NCBI GenBank assembly: GCA_965216135.1
Contig: CBDCFL010000023.1
Coordinates: forward strand, 1 to 64,000
Source of the DNA: CBDCFL01 sp965216135
GTDB taxonomy: Bacteria; Pseudomonadota; Alphaproteobacteria; Rhodobacterales; Rhodobacteraceae
Direction: 5' to 3'
Length of the DNA stretch: 64,000 nt
Numbering within the stretch: position 1 is the first letter of the stretch; the number at the start of each line of letters is the position of its first letter. The notes below the pieces were generated by a model, which had not been told where the DNA came from, ran no database searches, and saw nothing but the letters and a program-made list of their open reading frames with translations. Shown in pieces: positions 17,360-26,333 of the stretch. The translations under genes were made by a program, and so were the position numbers.

Positions 17360-18036
17360 GAGCAGTTCCCCACCGAGGATGGAGCAGGTGAGGCGGCGAG
17401 AAGACGCCGGATCGCCGCCGAAACCGGCTCGACCAGAGGAACAGGGCAGCGCGAAGCGATGGCGCGCGCAGCCGTGGCCAGCGGGCCGCCACCAATTACG
17501 ATGGCCTCAAGCGGCCCGCGTGCGCCCACATTGCAGTCGGCTATTGCGCGATGGCATGCGGCGAGCAAAACCTCGGCAAGGCGGGGCGCATCTGCCATCA
17601 GCGGTAGCGGATCGTCGGGGGTGACCCATGTGCCAGCATAGCCAGCCAGACCCGCCTCCTTGGCAGTCGCGCCGATCCGGCCGACTAGTTCGGGCGTCGT
17701 GGTAACAACGGCAAATTGACGTCCGCCGGCCGCTGCTTCAGCCAAGCCGGCCTCCGCTAAACCCGTGATGGGCGCGACCCCGGCGGCACGCAGGGCGGCA
17801 AGCCCGGGATCTCCGAACCCGGCAATAACGACGCCGCCCCAACCGAAAAGCTGGGGCGCCAGCGCCGCCACATGTCCCGCAGCACGGTCTAGCGCGGCGG
17901 GTGTCGTGATAGTCTCGGGGCCGTCGGGCAGGGTAATCCCCGCGATCTCGACGGTCGGACCTGCAACGCGACGCGCGATATCCAGCATAGCGTCGGTTGC
18001 AGCGGTCGAACTGTTGGGGTTCACCAGCGTGATCAT
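17356..18036 (-). CDS. Asp/Glu/hydantoin racemase-family protein
   Basis: 226 residues beginning ITLVNPNSSTAATDAML, the NPNSS entry loop of the hydantoin/allantoin racemase family, with GWGGVVIAGFGDPGL and EAIVIGGGPLATAARAIA at the two active-site loops. Classical racemases carry a Cys in each loop. Here both positions appear to be Gly (AGFGDPGL, VIGGGPLA), so it may not be a two-base racemase, or it may act on a different substrate such as a ring-opened ureide. Overlaps its neighbours by 4 bp on both sides. Confidence 0.75.
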   Translation of the reverse strand: MITLVNPNSSTAATDAMLDIARRVAGPTVEIAGITLPDGPETITTPAALDRAAGHVAALAPQLFGWGGVVIAGFGDPGLAALRAAGVAPITGLAEAGLAEAAAGGRQFAVVTTTPELVGRIGATAKEAGLAGYAGTWVTPDDPLPLMADAPRLAEVLLAACHRAIADCNVGARGPLEAIVIGGGPLATAARAIASRCPVPLVEPVSAAIRRLLAASPAPSSVGNCS

Positions 18037-18947
18037 CTTTGCGGTGCCCAGTCCGGCAGTCCCAGTCCCTGCCGCCAGGCATGGGCGATCTCGTCCCTGC
18101 GGGCGACCCAGACGCCGGGCTTTTTAGAAATGTGATCAAGCAGCTTTTCCAGTCCACCGATCCGCGCCGGGCGTCCGATGATGCGAAGATGCATTCCGAT
18201 CGACAGCAATCGCGGCGCGAGCGCGCTTTCAGCCAGCAGGCGGTCAAAGGCGGTAATGCAGTAGCAAGAGAAATCCTCAGCGAAGGTAAAGCCGCCGCTG
18301 TTGAAGAATCGCATATCGTTGGTGTCGAAGGCATACGGCAGTACCACATGCGGCCCCCGCGCGCCTTCGACCGTGAACGGCAGGTCATCGTTGTAGGCAT
18401 TACTGTCGTAGAGGAACCCGCCGTGATCGATGAGCAGATCACGGGTCCGCGGCGAGGTGGCTGATCGGGTGTGCCAGCCCACTGGTGCCACACCGACTAA
18501 CTCGCGCATCGTGGTCACGCTGCGGTCGATGGCGGCCTGCTCGGCTGCTGTGTCCATATGGACGTGCCTTTCCCAGCGCCAGCCGTGGGCTGCCAGTTCG
18601 TGCCCGTCGGAGACCGCTTCGCAGGCCAGCCAGGGGCTGCGCGCCACGGCCCGGCCGCAGGCGTTCAGCGTAGCAGGCAGCCCGCGCATCTTCAGCGCCT
18701 CACGGATGCGCGGCCAGCCGGCGCGGGTGCCGTATTCGAAATGACTTTCCATGCACAGGTCGATTTCACCCTCGACGGGTTCCACGGCCTCGTAGATGAA
18801 CTCGTTGGCCGCGTCGCCGTCTCCCAGCGAAAGCTCGGCCCCTTCCTCGACGTTCACTACCAGTGACACCGCCAGCCCGGCGCCGTTCGGCCAGGCGCGC
18901 ATCGGGGGTGCACCGCGATAGCCGGCAAAGTCGCGTCGGTCGCTCAT
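18033..18947 (-). CDS. Polysaccharide-deacetylase-fold hydrolase (PuuE allantoinase-like)
   Basis: 304 residues: RDFAGYRGAPPMRAWPNGAG at the N-terminus, VVNVEEGAE, HELAAHGWRWERH (His metal ligands) and a C-terminal LSIGMHLRIIGRPARIGG. This is the pattern of PuuE/HpbR-type cofactor-independent allantoinases in the NodB fold rather than chitin deacetylases. It probably opens a cyclic amide or hydantoin-type ring. Stop/start overlaps of 4 bp with both neighbours place it in one translationally coupled operon with the racemase-like protein and amidohydrolase. Confidence 0.8.
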   Translation of the reverse strand: MSDRRDFAGYRGAPPMRAWPNGAGLAVSLVVNVEEGAELSLGDGDAANEFIYEAVEPVEGEIDLCMESHFEYGTRAGWPRIREALKMRGLPATLNACGRAVARSPWLACEAVSDGHELAAHGWRWERHVHMDTAAEQAAIDRSVTTMRELVGVAPVGWHTRSATSPRTRDLLIDHGGFLYDSNAYNDDLPFTVEGARGPHVVLPYAFDTNDMRFFNSGGFTFAEDFSCYCITAFDRLLAESALAPRLLSIGMHLRIIGRPARIGGLEKLLDHISKKPGVWVARRDEIAHAWRQGLGLPDWAPQR

Positions 18948-19747
18948 CGGGCGGCCGTCTCGACCAGCGCGCGGGTGCGTCCGGCGTCCCAGCGCAGCAG
19001 GTCGCCCTCGACATAGTCAGGTCGCATCAAAGAGGTCGAGACGATTGCGCCATCCGCGACGCTCAGCACCTCGCGCACATTGGCCTCTGTCACGCTGCCG
19101 CCAATCAGTACCGGCCGCGTTACCCCTGCTGCGCGAGCCTGCTCGATCCGCGCCAGACTGTCGGCGACATCGGATCCGGTCAACACCAACGCGTCGGCTC
19201 CGTTGCGCACCGCCGATTGCGCCGCGCGCTCGGGCGACACATCGATCGTCGGAACGCAAGTCCGGTCGAACACATCGGCCATGATGGCAACCTGGTCCGC
19301 CCGGAGATAGTGTCGGTAGGTCACAGCCCCGATCGCCAGTGCTTCGCGGTGTCCTTCGAAGGTCATCGCCGCGCCGACAAAGATCTTCAGGCGTACAAAA
19401 TCTGCACCCGCAGCATGGGCTATTGCGATAGGTGCCTTGGCGTCATGAGCCTGCACGATGATACCAAGCGTCAACTCGGGATGGGCGCGCTTCATCGCTC
19501 GGCCCAGTGCGGCGGTTAGCGCCACCGTCTCGGGCGCGGCCAGGCCGACCTGCCTTGTCTGATCTTGCAGGATCACATGTTCGATCCCACCCGAGACCAA
19601 TGTCTCGGTATTGGCCAGAGTATAATCCTCCAGAAACGCGGGGCTCAGGTCGCGCCGTGTGGAAAGGTCGGGCAGATGCAGTGCCGCTACCAGCAGTGCC
19701 TTTCCGGGGCGTGCATTCAGCGCGGACAAGGGCGTGTGTGTGGTCAT
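18944..19747 (-). CDS. BtpA/SgcQ-family TIM-barrel protein
   Basis: 267 residues from ATG 19747 (an alternative TTG start lies at 19759). Blocks LLVAALHLPDL, GIEHVILQDQTRQVG, AAGADFVRLKIFVGA, GADALVLTGSDVADSL and PVLIGGSVTEANVREVL are those of BtpA/SgcQ proteins, a phosphate-binding barrel related to nucleotide or sugar-phosphate enzymes. Members occur in sugar catabolic operons. Sitting among a PfkB kinase and SIS protein, it probably handles a phosphorylated glycoside. The exact reaction is not known to me. Confidence 0.8.
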   Translation of the reverse strand: MTTHTPLSALNARPGKALLVAALHLPDLSTRRDLSPAFLEDYTLANTETLVSGGIEHVILQDQTRQVGLAAPETVALTAALGRAMKRAHPELTLGIIVQAHDAKAPIAIAHAAGADFVRLKIFVGAAMTFEGHREALAIGAVTYRHYLRADQVAIMADVFDRTCVPTIDVSPERAAQSAVRNGADALVLTGSDVADSLARIEQARAAGVTRPVLIGGSVTEANVREVLSVADGAIVSTSLMRPDYVEGDLLRWDAGRTRALVETAAR

Positions 19748-19755
19748 CGGAACTT

Positions 19756-20874
19756 TCAAGTAGAGGGGCCGGCCAGCAGGTTCAGCCCGGTTTCGGCATC
19801 AAAAAGGTGAACCGCAGCCAGGTCGAAGCCGACGGTAAAGCTTTGCCCCGGGGTCGGGACGGCATTCGGTGCGACGCGAGCGACGATCTCGCGGCTTTCC
19901 GTCTGCAAGAAAACCAACGTGTCCGAACCCAGGGGCTCGACCACCGAAACAATGCAATCCAGCACAGCCGAGGCGCTCCCCGGTTCGGGTGCGGCGCTGA
20001 AGGTCTCGGGCCGGATTCCCAGCGTCAGCTTTAGCGTTCCGCTGGCGTCCAGCGAGGCGCGGTAGCGGTCGGGCACCGGGATGCGGCCGCCTGTTTCCAG
20101 TTCCAGAACGGTTGCGGCGCTGCCAGACGCTTCCCGCAGGGCAACCGGGATGAGGTTCATCGGCGGAGCGCCCATGAAAGCCGCCACGAATTCAGTGCGC
20201 GGGCCGTTGTAGATCTCGTCCGGCGTTCCCAATTGCTCGATCCGGCCGTTGTTCAGCACCACGATCCGGTCGGCCAGGGTCATCGCTTCGACCTGATCAT
20301 GCGTGACATAAACCACAGTGGTTTTTAGCTTCCCATGCAGACGCTTGATCTCGGTGCGCATCTCGGCGCGCAGTTTGGCGTCCAGATTGGACAGGGGCTC
20401 GTCAAACAGAAAGGCCTTGGGGTCGCGCACGATGGCCCGGCCCATTGCCACGCGCTGCCGCTGGCCGCCGGACAGATCGCGTGGGCGGCGGTCCATGAGG
20501 TGACCGATCTGCAGGATCTCGGCCGCCGCCTCTAGCCGCCGGCGTACCTCGGCTTTGGGAGTGCCACGCATCATCAGCCCAAAGCCCATGTTCTCGCGCA
20601 CGCTCATGTGCGGATAAAGGGCGTAGTCCTGGAACACCATGGCCACGTCGCGCCCCCGAGGAGGAACGTCATTTACCAACTTTCCAGCGATTTCGATTTC
20701 GCCGCCCGAGATGCTCTCCAGCCCCGCGATCATCCGTAAAAGCGTGGACTTGCCACAGCCCGAAGGCCCCACAAAAACGGTAAAGGCGCCTTCGGGCACT
20801 TCCAAGTCCACTCCATGTACGACCTGGGTCGCGCCATAGCTCTTCACGACATTCTTCAGGCGCAGACCAGTCAT
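19756..20874 (-). CDS. ABC importer ATPase, MalK/UgpC type
   Basis: 372 residues. Walker A GPSGCGKST, Q-loop VFQDYALYPHM, signature LSGGQRQRVAMGRAIVRDP, Walker B FLFDEPLSNLDAKLR and H-loop YVTHDQVEAMTLADR are all intact. A C-terminal regulatory TOBE/OB domain follows (GAPPMNLIPV onward). Energises the two permeases at 24.5-26.3 kb. Its placement after the amidohydrolase, away from the permease genes, with 4-bp overlap, shows the operon has been assembled by shuffling. Confidence 0.95.
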   Translation of the reverse strand: MTGLRLKNVVKSYGATQVVHGVDLEVPEGAFTVFVGPSGCGKSTLLRMIAGLESISGGEIEIAGKLVNDVPPRGRDVAMVFQDYALYPHMSVRENMGFGLMMRGTPKAEVRRRLEAAAEILQIGHLMDRRPRDLSGGQRQRVAMGRAIVRDPKAFLFDEPLSNLDAKLRAEMRTEIKRLHGKLKTTVVYVTHDQVEAMTLADRIVVLNNGRIEQLGTPDEIYNGPRTEFVAAFMGAPPMNLIPVALREASGSAATVLELETGGRIPVPDRYRASLDASGTLKLTLGIRPETFSAAPEPGSASAVLDCIVSVVEPLGSDTLVFLQTESREIVARVAPNAVPTPGQSFTVGFDLAAVHLFDAETGLNLLAGPST

Positions 20875-22349
20875 CGCGGGAATTCCTCGGCTCGGTTGTC
20901 GGTGATACGAGATGAGGCGGTTCCCCAGAACCCGTGTGGCGGCTCCATGAACCGGGCTAGCCCCGCGCGTTCGATGATGCGCCTCGACTCTGTTTCCGCG
21001 CGGGTTTGAATGGCGGCTGAGTTAACCGCCTGCGGCGCACGGTTCTTCAGCAACACCTTGCCGTCAACCACGACGTGATCGACATCCTGACCCGCCGCCT
21101 GATGCACTACCCTGTGAACCGGCATGAACATGGGGGTCAGATGCGGCCTGTTGCCGCCACCCAGGGTAATGACATCGGCCTTCTTACCGATCTCCAATGA
21201 GCCGATTTCGGCTTCAATCCCCAGCGCCTTCGCGGCGTCGAGGGTGATCATTTCCAGAAGCTTGCCCGTCGGTAGGACCGAGCTGTCGCTGAAATGGTTC
21301 TGCTGCAGCCGCGACGCGACTCGCAGGTTCGGCAACAGATCGAACGTGGTGCGCGGTGCCGTGCCATCAGTGGTTATCGCCACGTTGGCACCGGCCTCGA
21401 TCAGTTCGACCACAGGGCAGCGTGCTCGCGCCAGCGACCCGGCCAACGGGGCATGTCCCACCGAAGTGCCGGTATCCGCGAGAATCTGGATCTCGTCTGT
21501 CCCTAAACCGGTACAGTGTTGCACCAGTACGTCCGGGCCAAGCAATCCGTTGGGATCGTCGTTCGCCAGTCTGACCATGCCGCCGAAGGCATCCGAGTGA
21601 ATGCGCACCCCAAATTCACGGGCGCTTTCGCGCACCCTGCGGGACTGCAACAGGTCATGCTCAGTCAGCCGCGCCTTGTCAGCCGGCGTTGGGCCGGAAC
21701 TTTCGCAGGAAGGTACGATGAGGAATGGCGTCAACATTACGCGAATGCGCCCTCCTACGGCTTGATGCCAGCTGCGGATCACGGCTTCTGCTCCGGCCAT
21801 CGCGTCGTCGAAGGAAAAGGCACGTTCCGTCCGATTGCCATCGCGCCAGTGGCTGGCCAGACGCGGAAATGGCGGGTTGCAGGGGCCGACGGCGACCACT
21901 TCACGCAGCCCAGCCTCGGCATATGCGGCGGCATGGGCACCGGCCAGTTCGGGATCGTCGCTTCGCGGCTCGGACGCGATGACACAAAGCCCGGTGGTGA
22001 CACCAAACATCAGCCGTTCCAAAGCCGAAAGCTGCCCTTCGGCTGACCAGTAATCCACGTCAGTGTGGTGGTAGTAGGTGCCAGTCACGACCTTGCCCCA
22101 AAACGAAGGACTGTCCGATGCGATGGTCTTAAGCAGTCCGTGACCACCATGGCCATGAGCGTCGATCAGACCGGGCAAGATGATACCGCCCTCGGCGTCC
22201 AGCACTGTGGCGGCCTCGATAGGGCCCTCGGTCGCGGGGCCGACAAACGCGATACGGTCGCCGGTTATCGCGACACAGCCGTCCGGGATGATCCGGCGGC
22301 CCGGATCCATGCTTACGACGGTTCCGCCGCGGATCAGAAGATCGGTCAT
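20871..22349 (-). CDS. Amidohydrolase-family protein (second)
   Basis: 492 residues with N-terminal MTDLLIRGGTVVSMDP, metal site LIDAHGHGGHGLL, VRIHSDAFGG, LVQHCTGLGTD, catalytic Asp in VAITTDGTAPRT, and a C-terminal beta-domain return (VDHVVVDGKVLLKNR). The HGHGGH form differs from the HHH form of the first amidohydrolase (15,866), so the two probably act on different rings or at successive steps. Coupled to PfkB by a 4-bp overlap. Confidence 0.85.
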   Translation of the reverse strand: MTDLLIRGGTVVSMDPGRRIIPDGCVAITGDRIAFVGPATEGPIEAATVLDAEGGIILPGLIDAHGHGGHGLLKTIASDSPSFWGKVVTGTYYHHTDVDYWSAEGQLSALERLMFGVTTGLCVIASEPRSDDPELAGAHAAAYAEAGLREVVAVGPCNPPFPRLASHWRDGNRTERAFSFDDAMAGAEAVIRSWHQAVGGRIRVMLTPFLIVPSCESSGPTPADKARLTEHDLLQSRRVRESAREFGVRIHSDAFGGMVRLANDDPNGLLGPDVLVQHCTGLGTDEIQILADTGTSVGHAPLAGSLARARCPVVELIEAGANVAITTDGTAPRTTFDLLPNLRVASRLQQNHFSDSSVLPTGKLLEMITLDAAKALGIEAEIGSLEIGKKADVITLGGGNRPHLTPMFMPVHRVVHQAAGQDVDHVVVDGKVLLKNRAPQAVNSAAIQTRAETESRRIIERAGLARFMEPPHGFWGTASSRITDNRAEEFPR

Positions 22350-23386
22350 TGGACTCTTTCTGCAATGGTAGTGACGTCAATCGCGGCGCGGCGGCGCGCT
22401 ATTTCTTCGGCTGTTGCCGACAGCGCATGGAGTGCGCCGAAGCCCTCAACCGCGAAAGATGCGGAAACAGTTCCACGGATCGCAGCTTCCACTGGATCGC
22501 GGGTCGGGACGTAGCCCGACACGAACCCACCGCAAAAGGCGTCGCCCGCGCCGACAGGGTCCAACGCCGCGACCGGCACGACGGGGATATGCAGCAATCG
22601 GTCGTTTGCCCGATTAAGTAGCATCGCGCCTCGGGTGCCCATCTTTATCGCTAGCACTGCATCGGTGCGCAGGCCAAGCTCGCGTAAAGCGGCGGCCGGG
22701 GAATGGCTCGGCAGAATTGCTTTCACTTCTTTCTCGCTGGGCAGGAAGATGTCGATCTGTGTCAATAGGCTGGCCAGTTCGCCGGCTGGCGCCTCCACCC
22801 CTGTATGGCCGGGATCGAGCGAAATCAGAGCGCCCCGGGCCTTGAACGCACGGGCCAACTCAGTTTGTGCGTTCAATCGCTCAGGAGCGAGGTGAACGAT
22901 GCCTGGCGCCGGCGCTGCGGCTTCAGCTTGATCAGGCGTCACCGGATACAGCGCGCGAAACGCGTCAAAGGTTAGACCGACCGGTCGGTGGTTTTGGAGC
23001 AGAGCAAAGAAACGTGACCTCTCCGCCTGCGTCAGCGGATCGGCAAATCCGCATTCGTCGAAAAGGCTGTCCGGTGCATAGAGATGGTCCCGCCGTGAAC
23101 CGTCCGGCGCGTTCAGAAACCATTCGGTCTCTTTCACTTCGTCGGCCTTGCGGCAAAGTCCATCGCAGCTGATCCCGGCCTGCATCAGCCGGTCGAGAAA
23201 CTGCTGTGGGTAGTTGCCCGTCACATTGCCGGCCAGTGCCACACGATCAGACCACAGCGATGCTCCCACCGCCGAATAGACGGCATTACCGCCCATCTGG
23301 CTCAGCGACACGTGGCCATCCGCAGAGATGACACTGTCCAGGATCACTCCGCCTGTGGTCAGGATCTGGGCGCTATGGGACATCAT
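22346..23386 (-). CDS. PfkB-family carbohydrate/nucleoside kinase
   Basis: 346 residues with the ribokinase fold: N-terminal ADGHVSLSQMGGNAVYSAVG (substrate-binding glycine pair) and C-terminal DPVGAGDAFCGGFVSGYV, containing the catalytic Asp and anion hole. Phosphorylates the sugar hydroxyl of a sugar or nucleoside. In this operon it follows import and precedes the BtpA-type protein, the usual logic for trapping a glycoside. The substrate cannot be read from sequence. Confidence 0.9.
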   Translation of the reverse strand: MMSHSAQILTTGGVILDSVISADGHVSLSQMGGNAVYSAVGASLWSDRVALAGNVTGNYPQQFLDRLMQAGISCDGLCRKADEVKETEWFLNAPDGSRRDHLYAPDSLFDECGFADPLTQAERSRFFALLQNHRPVGLTFDAFRALYPVTPDQAEAAAPAPGIVHLAPERLNAQTELARAFKARGALISLDPGHTGVEAPAGELASLLTQIDIFLPSEKEVKAILPSHSPAAALRELGLRTDAVLAIKMGTRGAMLLNRANDRLLHIPVVPVAALDPVGAGDAFCGGFVSGYVPTRDPVEAAIRGTVSASFAVEGFGALHALSATAEEIARRRAAIDVTTIAERVQ

Positions 23387-24513
23387 TTTTCTTGCCAGTG
23401 GCCCGGATAGCCAAGGTTTCGCGCGAAACGGGCTTCGGCAAAGTGATAGGCGAAAAGATGGATCGGCACCGAGTAAACCAGCGGTGCAAGCGCGTCGGAC
23501 ATTTTGGGCATCCGCCAGCTCGCGGACACGCGAGCGTCGATTTCGGAGTCAGGACCTGGCAGAAGTGCGACTGTGCGCCCGCCAATGTCGTCGCTGACCA
23601 GCGCAGTGTCCAGCGCCCGCTCTCTCGAAGCTGTGTCAGGTGCCACCAGGAACAGCGGATCGTTCCACTTTTGCGATCGGTAGTGGTGATATTCCTCCAG
23701 CGGTATTGCCATGGAATGGATAGGCGAAAGCTCCCGCACCTTGGCCGCTCCAAATGCCGCTGCGGCGAAATGCGGACCGGCACCCGCGAAAAGCACCAAC
23801 GACGCTCCAACAACGCGTTCAGCCCAGGCCTGCGCGTCGGCATCGAATGCCTGAGCGACACGGTCCATCGCGGTTCCGACGGATAGCAATTCGTCCCGCT
23901 GTGACTCCAGCCTGGCGACGTCACGGCCCATGGCAACGCCGATCTCGATACCCAGCGCAATTAGCAGGCCGATTGTGGCAGTGCTCGACTGGGTGGGCCA
24001 GCCTTTGCGCGTAGCGTGGACCACCAGCCCGCCGTCATAATCGGTCAGGATTTTCGAACCGGCAGTGTTAGACACCCCGATCGCCATTGCCCCGCGGCGT
24101 TTGCCACTGTCCAGTGCTGCCAGAACTGCTGGCGTGCTGCCGCCGGAAGAAATGCCAACGACCAGGGTCTGAGCATCGGCCGTGTCGCCGGCAAAATGCG
24201 CCCAATCGAACGCCTGCGCGGGTTCCACTACCAGACCGGTCGCGCGCTCCATTGCAAGCCGAGCACCGATCGCGGCGAACCAGCTGTCGCCGCAACCGGC
24301 GATCACGATGCGTGTTACTCCACGCTCGGCCACTGCACGAGCAATGCCGCGGCAGCCCTCGGCCTCGGAGGAGAGTGTATCGTTCAGCCGCGCCCCCTGG
24401 TCCATCATCTCATCACGAGTTCGAGCCACGCGGCCGCGTCGAATTGCGTCGTCGCCTGTATCCTTCGACGGCTCGGCCGTTAGGCTTTGCAGGCGTGTAG
24501 TGAAATCCTTCAT
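23383..24513 (-). CDS. SIS-domain sugar-phosphate isomerase/deaminase
   Basis: 376 residues from ATG 24513 (behind GAGGGAAGCGATA); a longer in-frame reading upstream is antisense-style extension over the permease gene and was rejected. It has two SIS subdomains: VIAGCGDSWFAAIGARLAM ... VVGISSGGSTPAVLAALDSG, and SLVLFAGAGPHFAAAAFGA ... SPIHSMAIPLEEYHHY, as in AgaS and the GlmS isomerase half. Probably isomerises or deaminates an amino-sugar or ribose phosphate made in the pathway. Linked to PfkB by a 4-bp overlap and separated from the permease by 23 bp. Confidence 0.9.
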   Translation of the reverse strand: MKDFTTRLQSLTAEPSKDTGDDAIRRGRVARTRDEMMDQGARLNDTLSSEAEGCRGIARAVAERGVTRIVIAGCGDSWFAAIGARLAMERATGLVVEPAQAFDWAHFAGDTADAQTLVVGISSGGSTPAVLAALDSGKRRGAMAIGVSNTAGSKILTDYDGGLVVHATRKGWPTQSSTATIGLLIALGIEIGVAMGRDVARLESQRDELLSVGTAMDRVAQAFDADAQAWAERVVGASLVLFAGAGPHFAAAAFGAAKVRELSPIHSMAIPLEEYHHYRSQKWNDPLFLVAPDTASRERALDTALVSDDIGGRTVALLPGPDSEIDARVSASWRMPKMSDALAPLVYSVPIHLFAYHFAEARFARNLGYPGHWQEK

Positions 24514-24536
24514 TATCGCTTCCCTCGTCAGTCTTC

Positions 24537-25385
24537 TCAGCCCTTGACGCCGCCGAGCGTCAGCCCGCCCGCCAGATGCCTCTGCATCATGATCACCAAC
24601 ACGACCGGCGGCAGAACCAACACCGTGCCGATCGCCGACACCTCGCCCCAGCGAATGGAATATTCTCCGATCAGCTGGGCGGCATAGACCGGCAGCGTGC
24701 GCGCATTCGACGTCGAAAGCGTCAGTCCAAAGAAGAAATGGTTCCAGGCGCCCACGGCATTGTAGAAACCGGTGACCACCAGACCGGGCTTGGCGAGTGG
24801 CAGGGCGATCCGCAGAAATGCACCGAACCGGGTGCAACCATCGACCAGCGCGGCCTCCTCCAGGCTCTTCGGCACCGCCTGGAAAAAGCCCAGCATCAAC
24901 CAGATCGTGTTTGGCAACATGAAGGCCGTGTAGGCCACCGTCAGGCCGGGCAGCGTATCGATCAGCCCCAATTGGGTGAACAGCACAAACATCGGCAGTC
25001 CCATCACAATCGGCGGCAGGGCGCGGATTGCCAAAGTGGTGTAAATCAACGGCGCGCCACCAGCTCGATGCCGCGCCATGCCATAGGCGGCCAGCGTGCC
25101 GACACTTAGCGTTACCGTCATGGTCGCTACTGTTACAATCGCGGTGTTGCTCAGCGCCGACCAGAATTCTGGCCGCGCAAAGACTGCACGGAAATGCTCC
25201 ACGGTCGGCCCGAACACCCATGTTGGCGGCATGGTCAGTACCAGCGAAGTCGGCTTGAAGGCGGTCATCACGATCCATAGAAGCGGCAGGCTAAGAAAGG
25301 CCCCCAGCAGGATCGCGGTCAGGTAGGAGATCGTCAGGCGCAAGGCAGCGCGCAGGCGAAGCGAGGCGAAACGGCTGTGCATCAC
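24537..25385 (-). CDS. ABC importer permease, MalG/UgpE type
   Basis: 282 residues, six predicted membrane segments starting LTISYLTAILLGAFLSLPLL. The cytoplasmic EAA loop EEAALVDGCTRFGAFLRIALPLAKPG contacts the ATPase. Carbohydrate-uptake family 1. It overlaps the MalF-type permease gene by 4 bp. Confidence 0.95.
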   Translation of the reverse strand: MMHSRFASLRLRAALRLTISYLTAILLGAFLSLPLLWIVMTAFKPTSLVLTMPPTWVFGPTVEHFRAVFARPEFWSALSNTAIVTVATMTVTLSVGTLAAYGMARHRAGGAPLIYTTLAIRALPPIVMGLPMFVLFTQLGLIDTLPGLTVAYTAFMLPNTIWLMLGFFQAVPKSLEEAALVDGCTRFGAFLRIALPLAKPGLVVTGFYNAVGAWNHFFFGLTLSTSNARTLPVYAAQLIGEYSIRWGEVSAIGTVLVLPPVVLVIMMQRHLAGGLTLGGVKG

Positions 25386-26299
25386 GCGTCCTGTTTGCGG
25401 GTCAACAATCGGATCAACGGCACGGTCAGGATCAGGACCAGCACCATCAGCAATAGTGCCTGCGCTGCGCTCATCCCGAAATTGCCGCGCTCATATGCGG
25501 TGTAGTAAAGCTCCAGCGCAAAGACCCGGGTGGCATTCCCAGGCCCGCCACCGGTCAAGCTGTAGATCAGATCGAATTCGCGCAGCGCGTCAATCAGCTT
25601 GATCGTGCCCAAAACGAGCAGCACAGGGCGCAGCATCGGCAATGTAATATGAAGAAACATGCGGAGATCTGTGGCTCCGTCCACCTCGGCCGCTTCGTAC
25701 AGCGACCGTGGAATCGCGGCCAGCCCGCCCAGAAGAACCAGCATCGCAAAGGACATACCCCACCAGACTTGGACCAGAATCACTGAAGCCAAGGCCAAAC
25801 GCGGGTTCGAAAGCCACAGCATCGGATCGATACCGATCAGCCCGATCAAGTAGTTTGTCAGCCCCCAATCAAAATTCAGCAACATCCGCCACGAGATGCC
25901 CACGACAATGGGTGTCACCATCATAGGCACTAGCGCCAGGACCATCAGCGCGCTCTTGCCTCGGAAAGCGCGATTAAACGCCAGCGCGCCCAGAAGCCCC
26001 AGCGTCAGTTGCAGCGCCACGGTCAACGAGGCGAATATCCCGGTGCGGATGAGCGCGCCCTGGGTGGAGGGATCACGCAAGATGCGCAGAAAATTTCGCG
26101 CGCCGGCCCACATCCATTCCGGCGCACGGATATTCAGAAGGCTGACATTGTGCGTTGCCATCCAGATGTTGAACACTAACGGGTAAAGCGACACGACTAG
26201 GAAGACGAGCACGGCAGGTGTGACCATCACCCAGCCAATGTGCTCGTCCACCCAGTTGAGCACGTCGAAGCCATGCGACCTTTTGCGACGTTCCGGCAT
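25382..26299 (-). CDS. ABC importer permease, MalF/UgpA type
   Basis: 305 residues; membrane segments from WVMVTPAVLVFLVVSLYPLV; EAA loop LYEAAEVDGATDLRMFLHIT. Partner of the MalG-type permease. 34 bp downstream of the binding-protein gene. Confidence 0.95.
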   Translation of the reverse strand: MPERRKRSHGFDVLNWVDEHIGWVMVTPAVLVFLVVSLYPLVFNIWMATHNVSLLNIRAPEWMWAGARNFLRILRDPSTQGALIRTGIFASLTVALQLTLGLLGALAFNRAFRGKSALMVLALVPMMVTPIVVGISWRMLLNFDWGLTNYLIGLIGIDPMLWLSNPRLALASVILVQVWWGMSFAMLVLLGGLAAIPRSLYEAAEVDGATDLRMFLHITLPMLRPVLLVLGTIKLIDALREFDLIYSLTGGGPGNATRVFALELYYTAYERGNFGMSAAQALLLMVLVLILTVPLIRLLTRKQDA

Positions 26300-26333
26300 T
26301 CGACGTTTTCTTCTGGTGGCCCCGGCGCGCCGC

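Noticed and set aside
17123..17641. 172-codon plus-strand frame in the catabolic operon
   Set aside because: Antisense to two well-supported overlapping genes.
24514..25278. N-terminal extension that would make the SIS protein 631 residues
   Set aside because: It overlaps the permease gene on the same strand in another frame; the ATG at 24513 has a good ribosome site and a normal SIS protein length.
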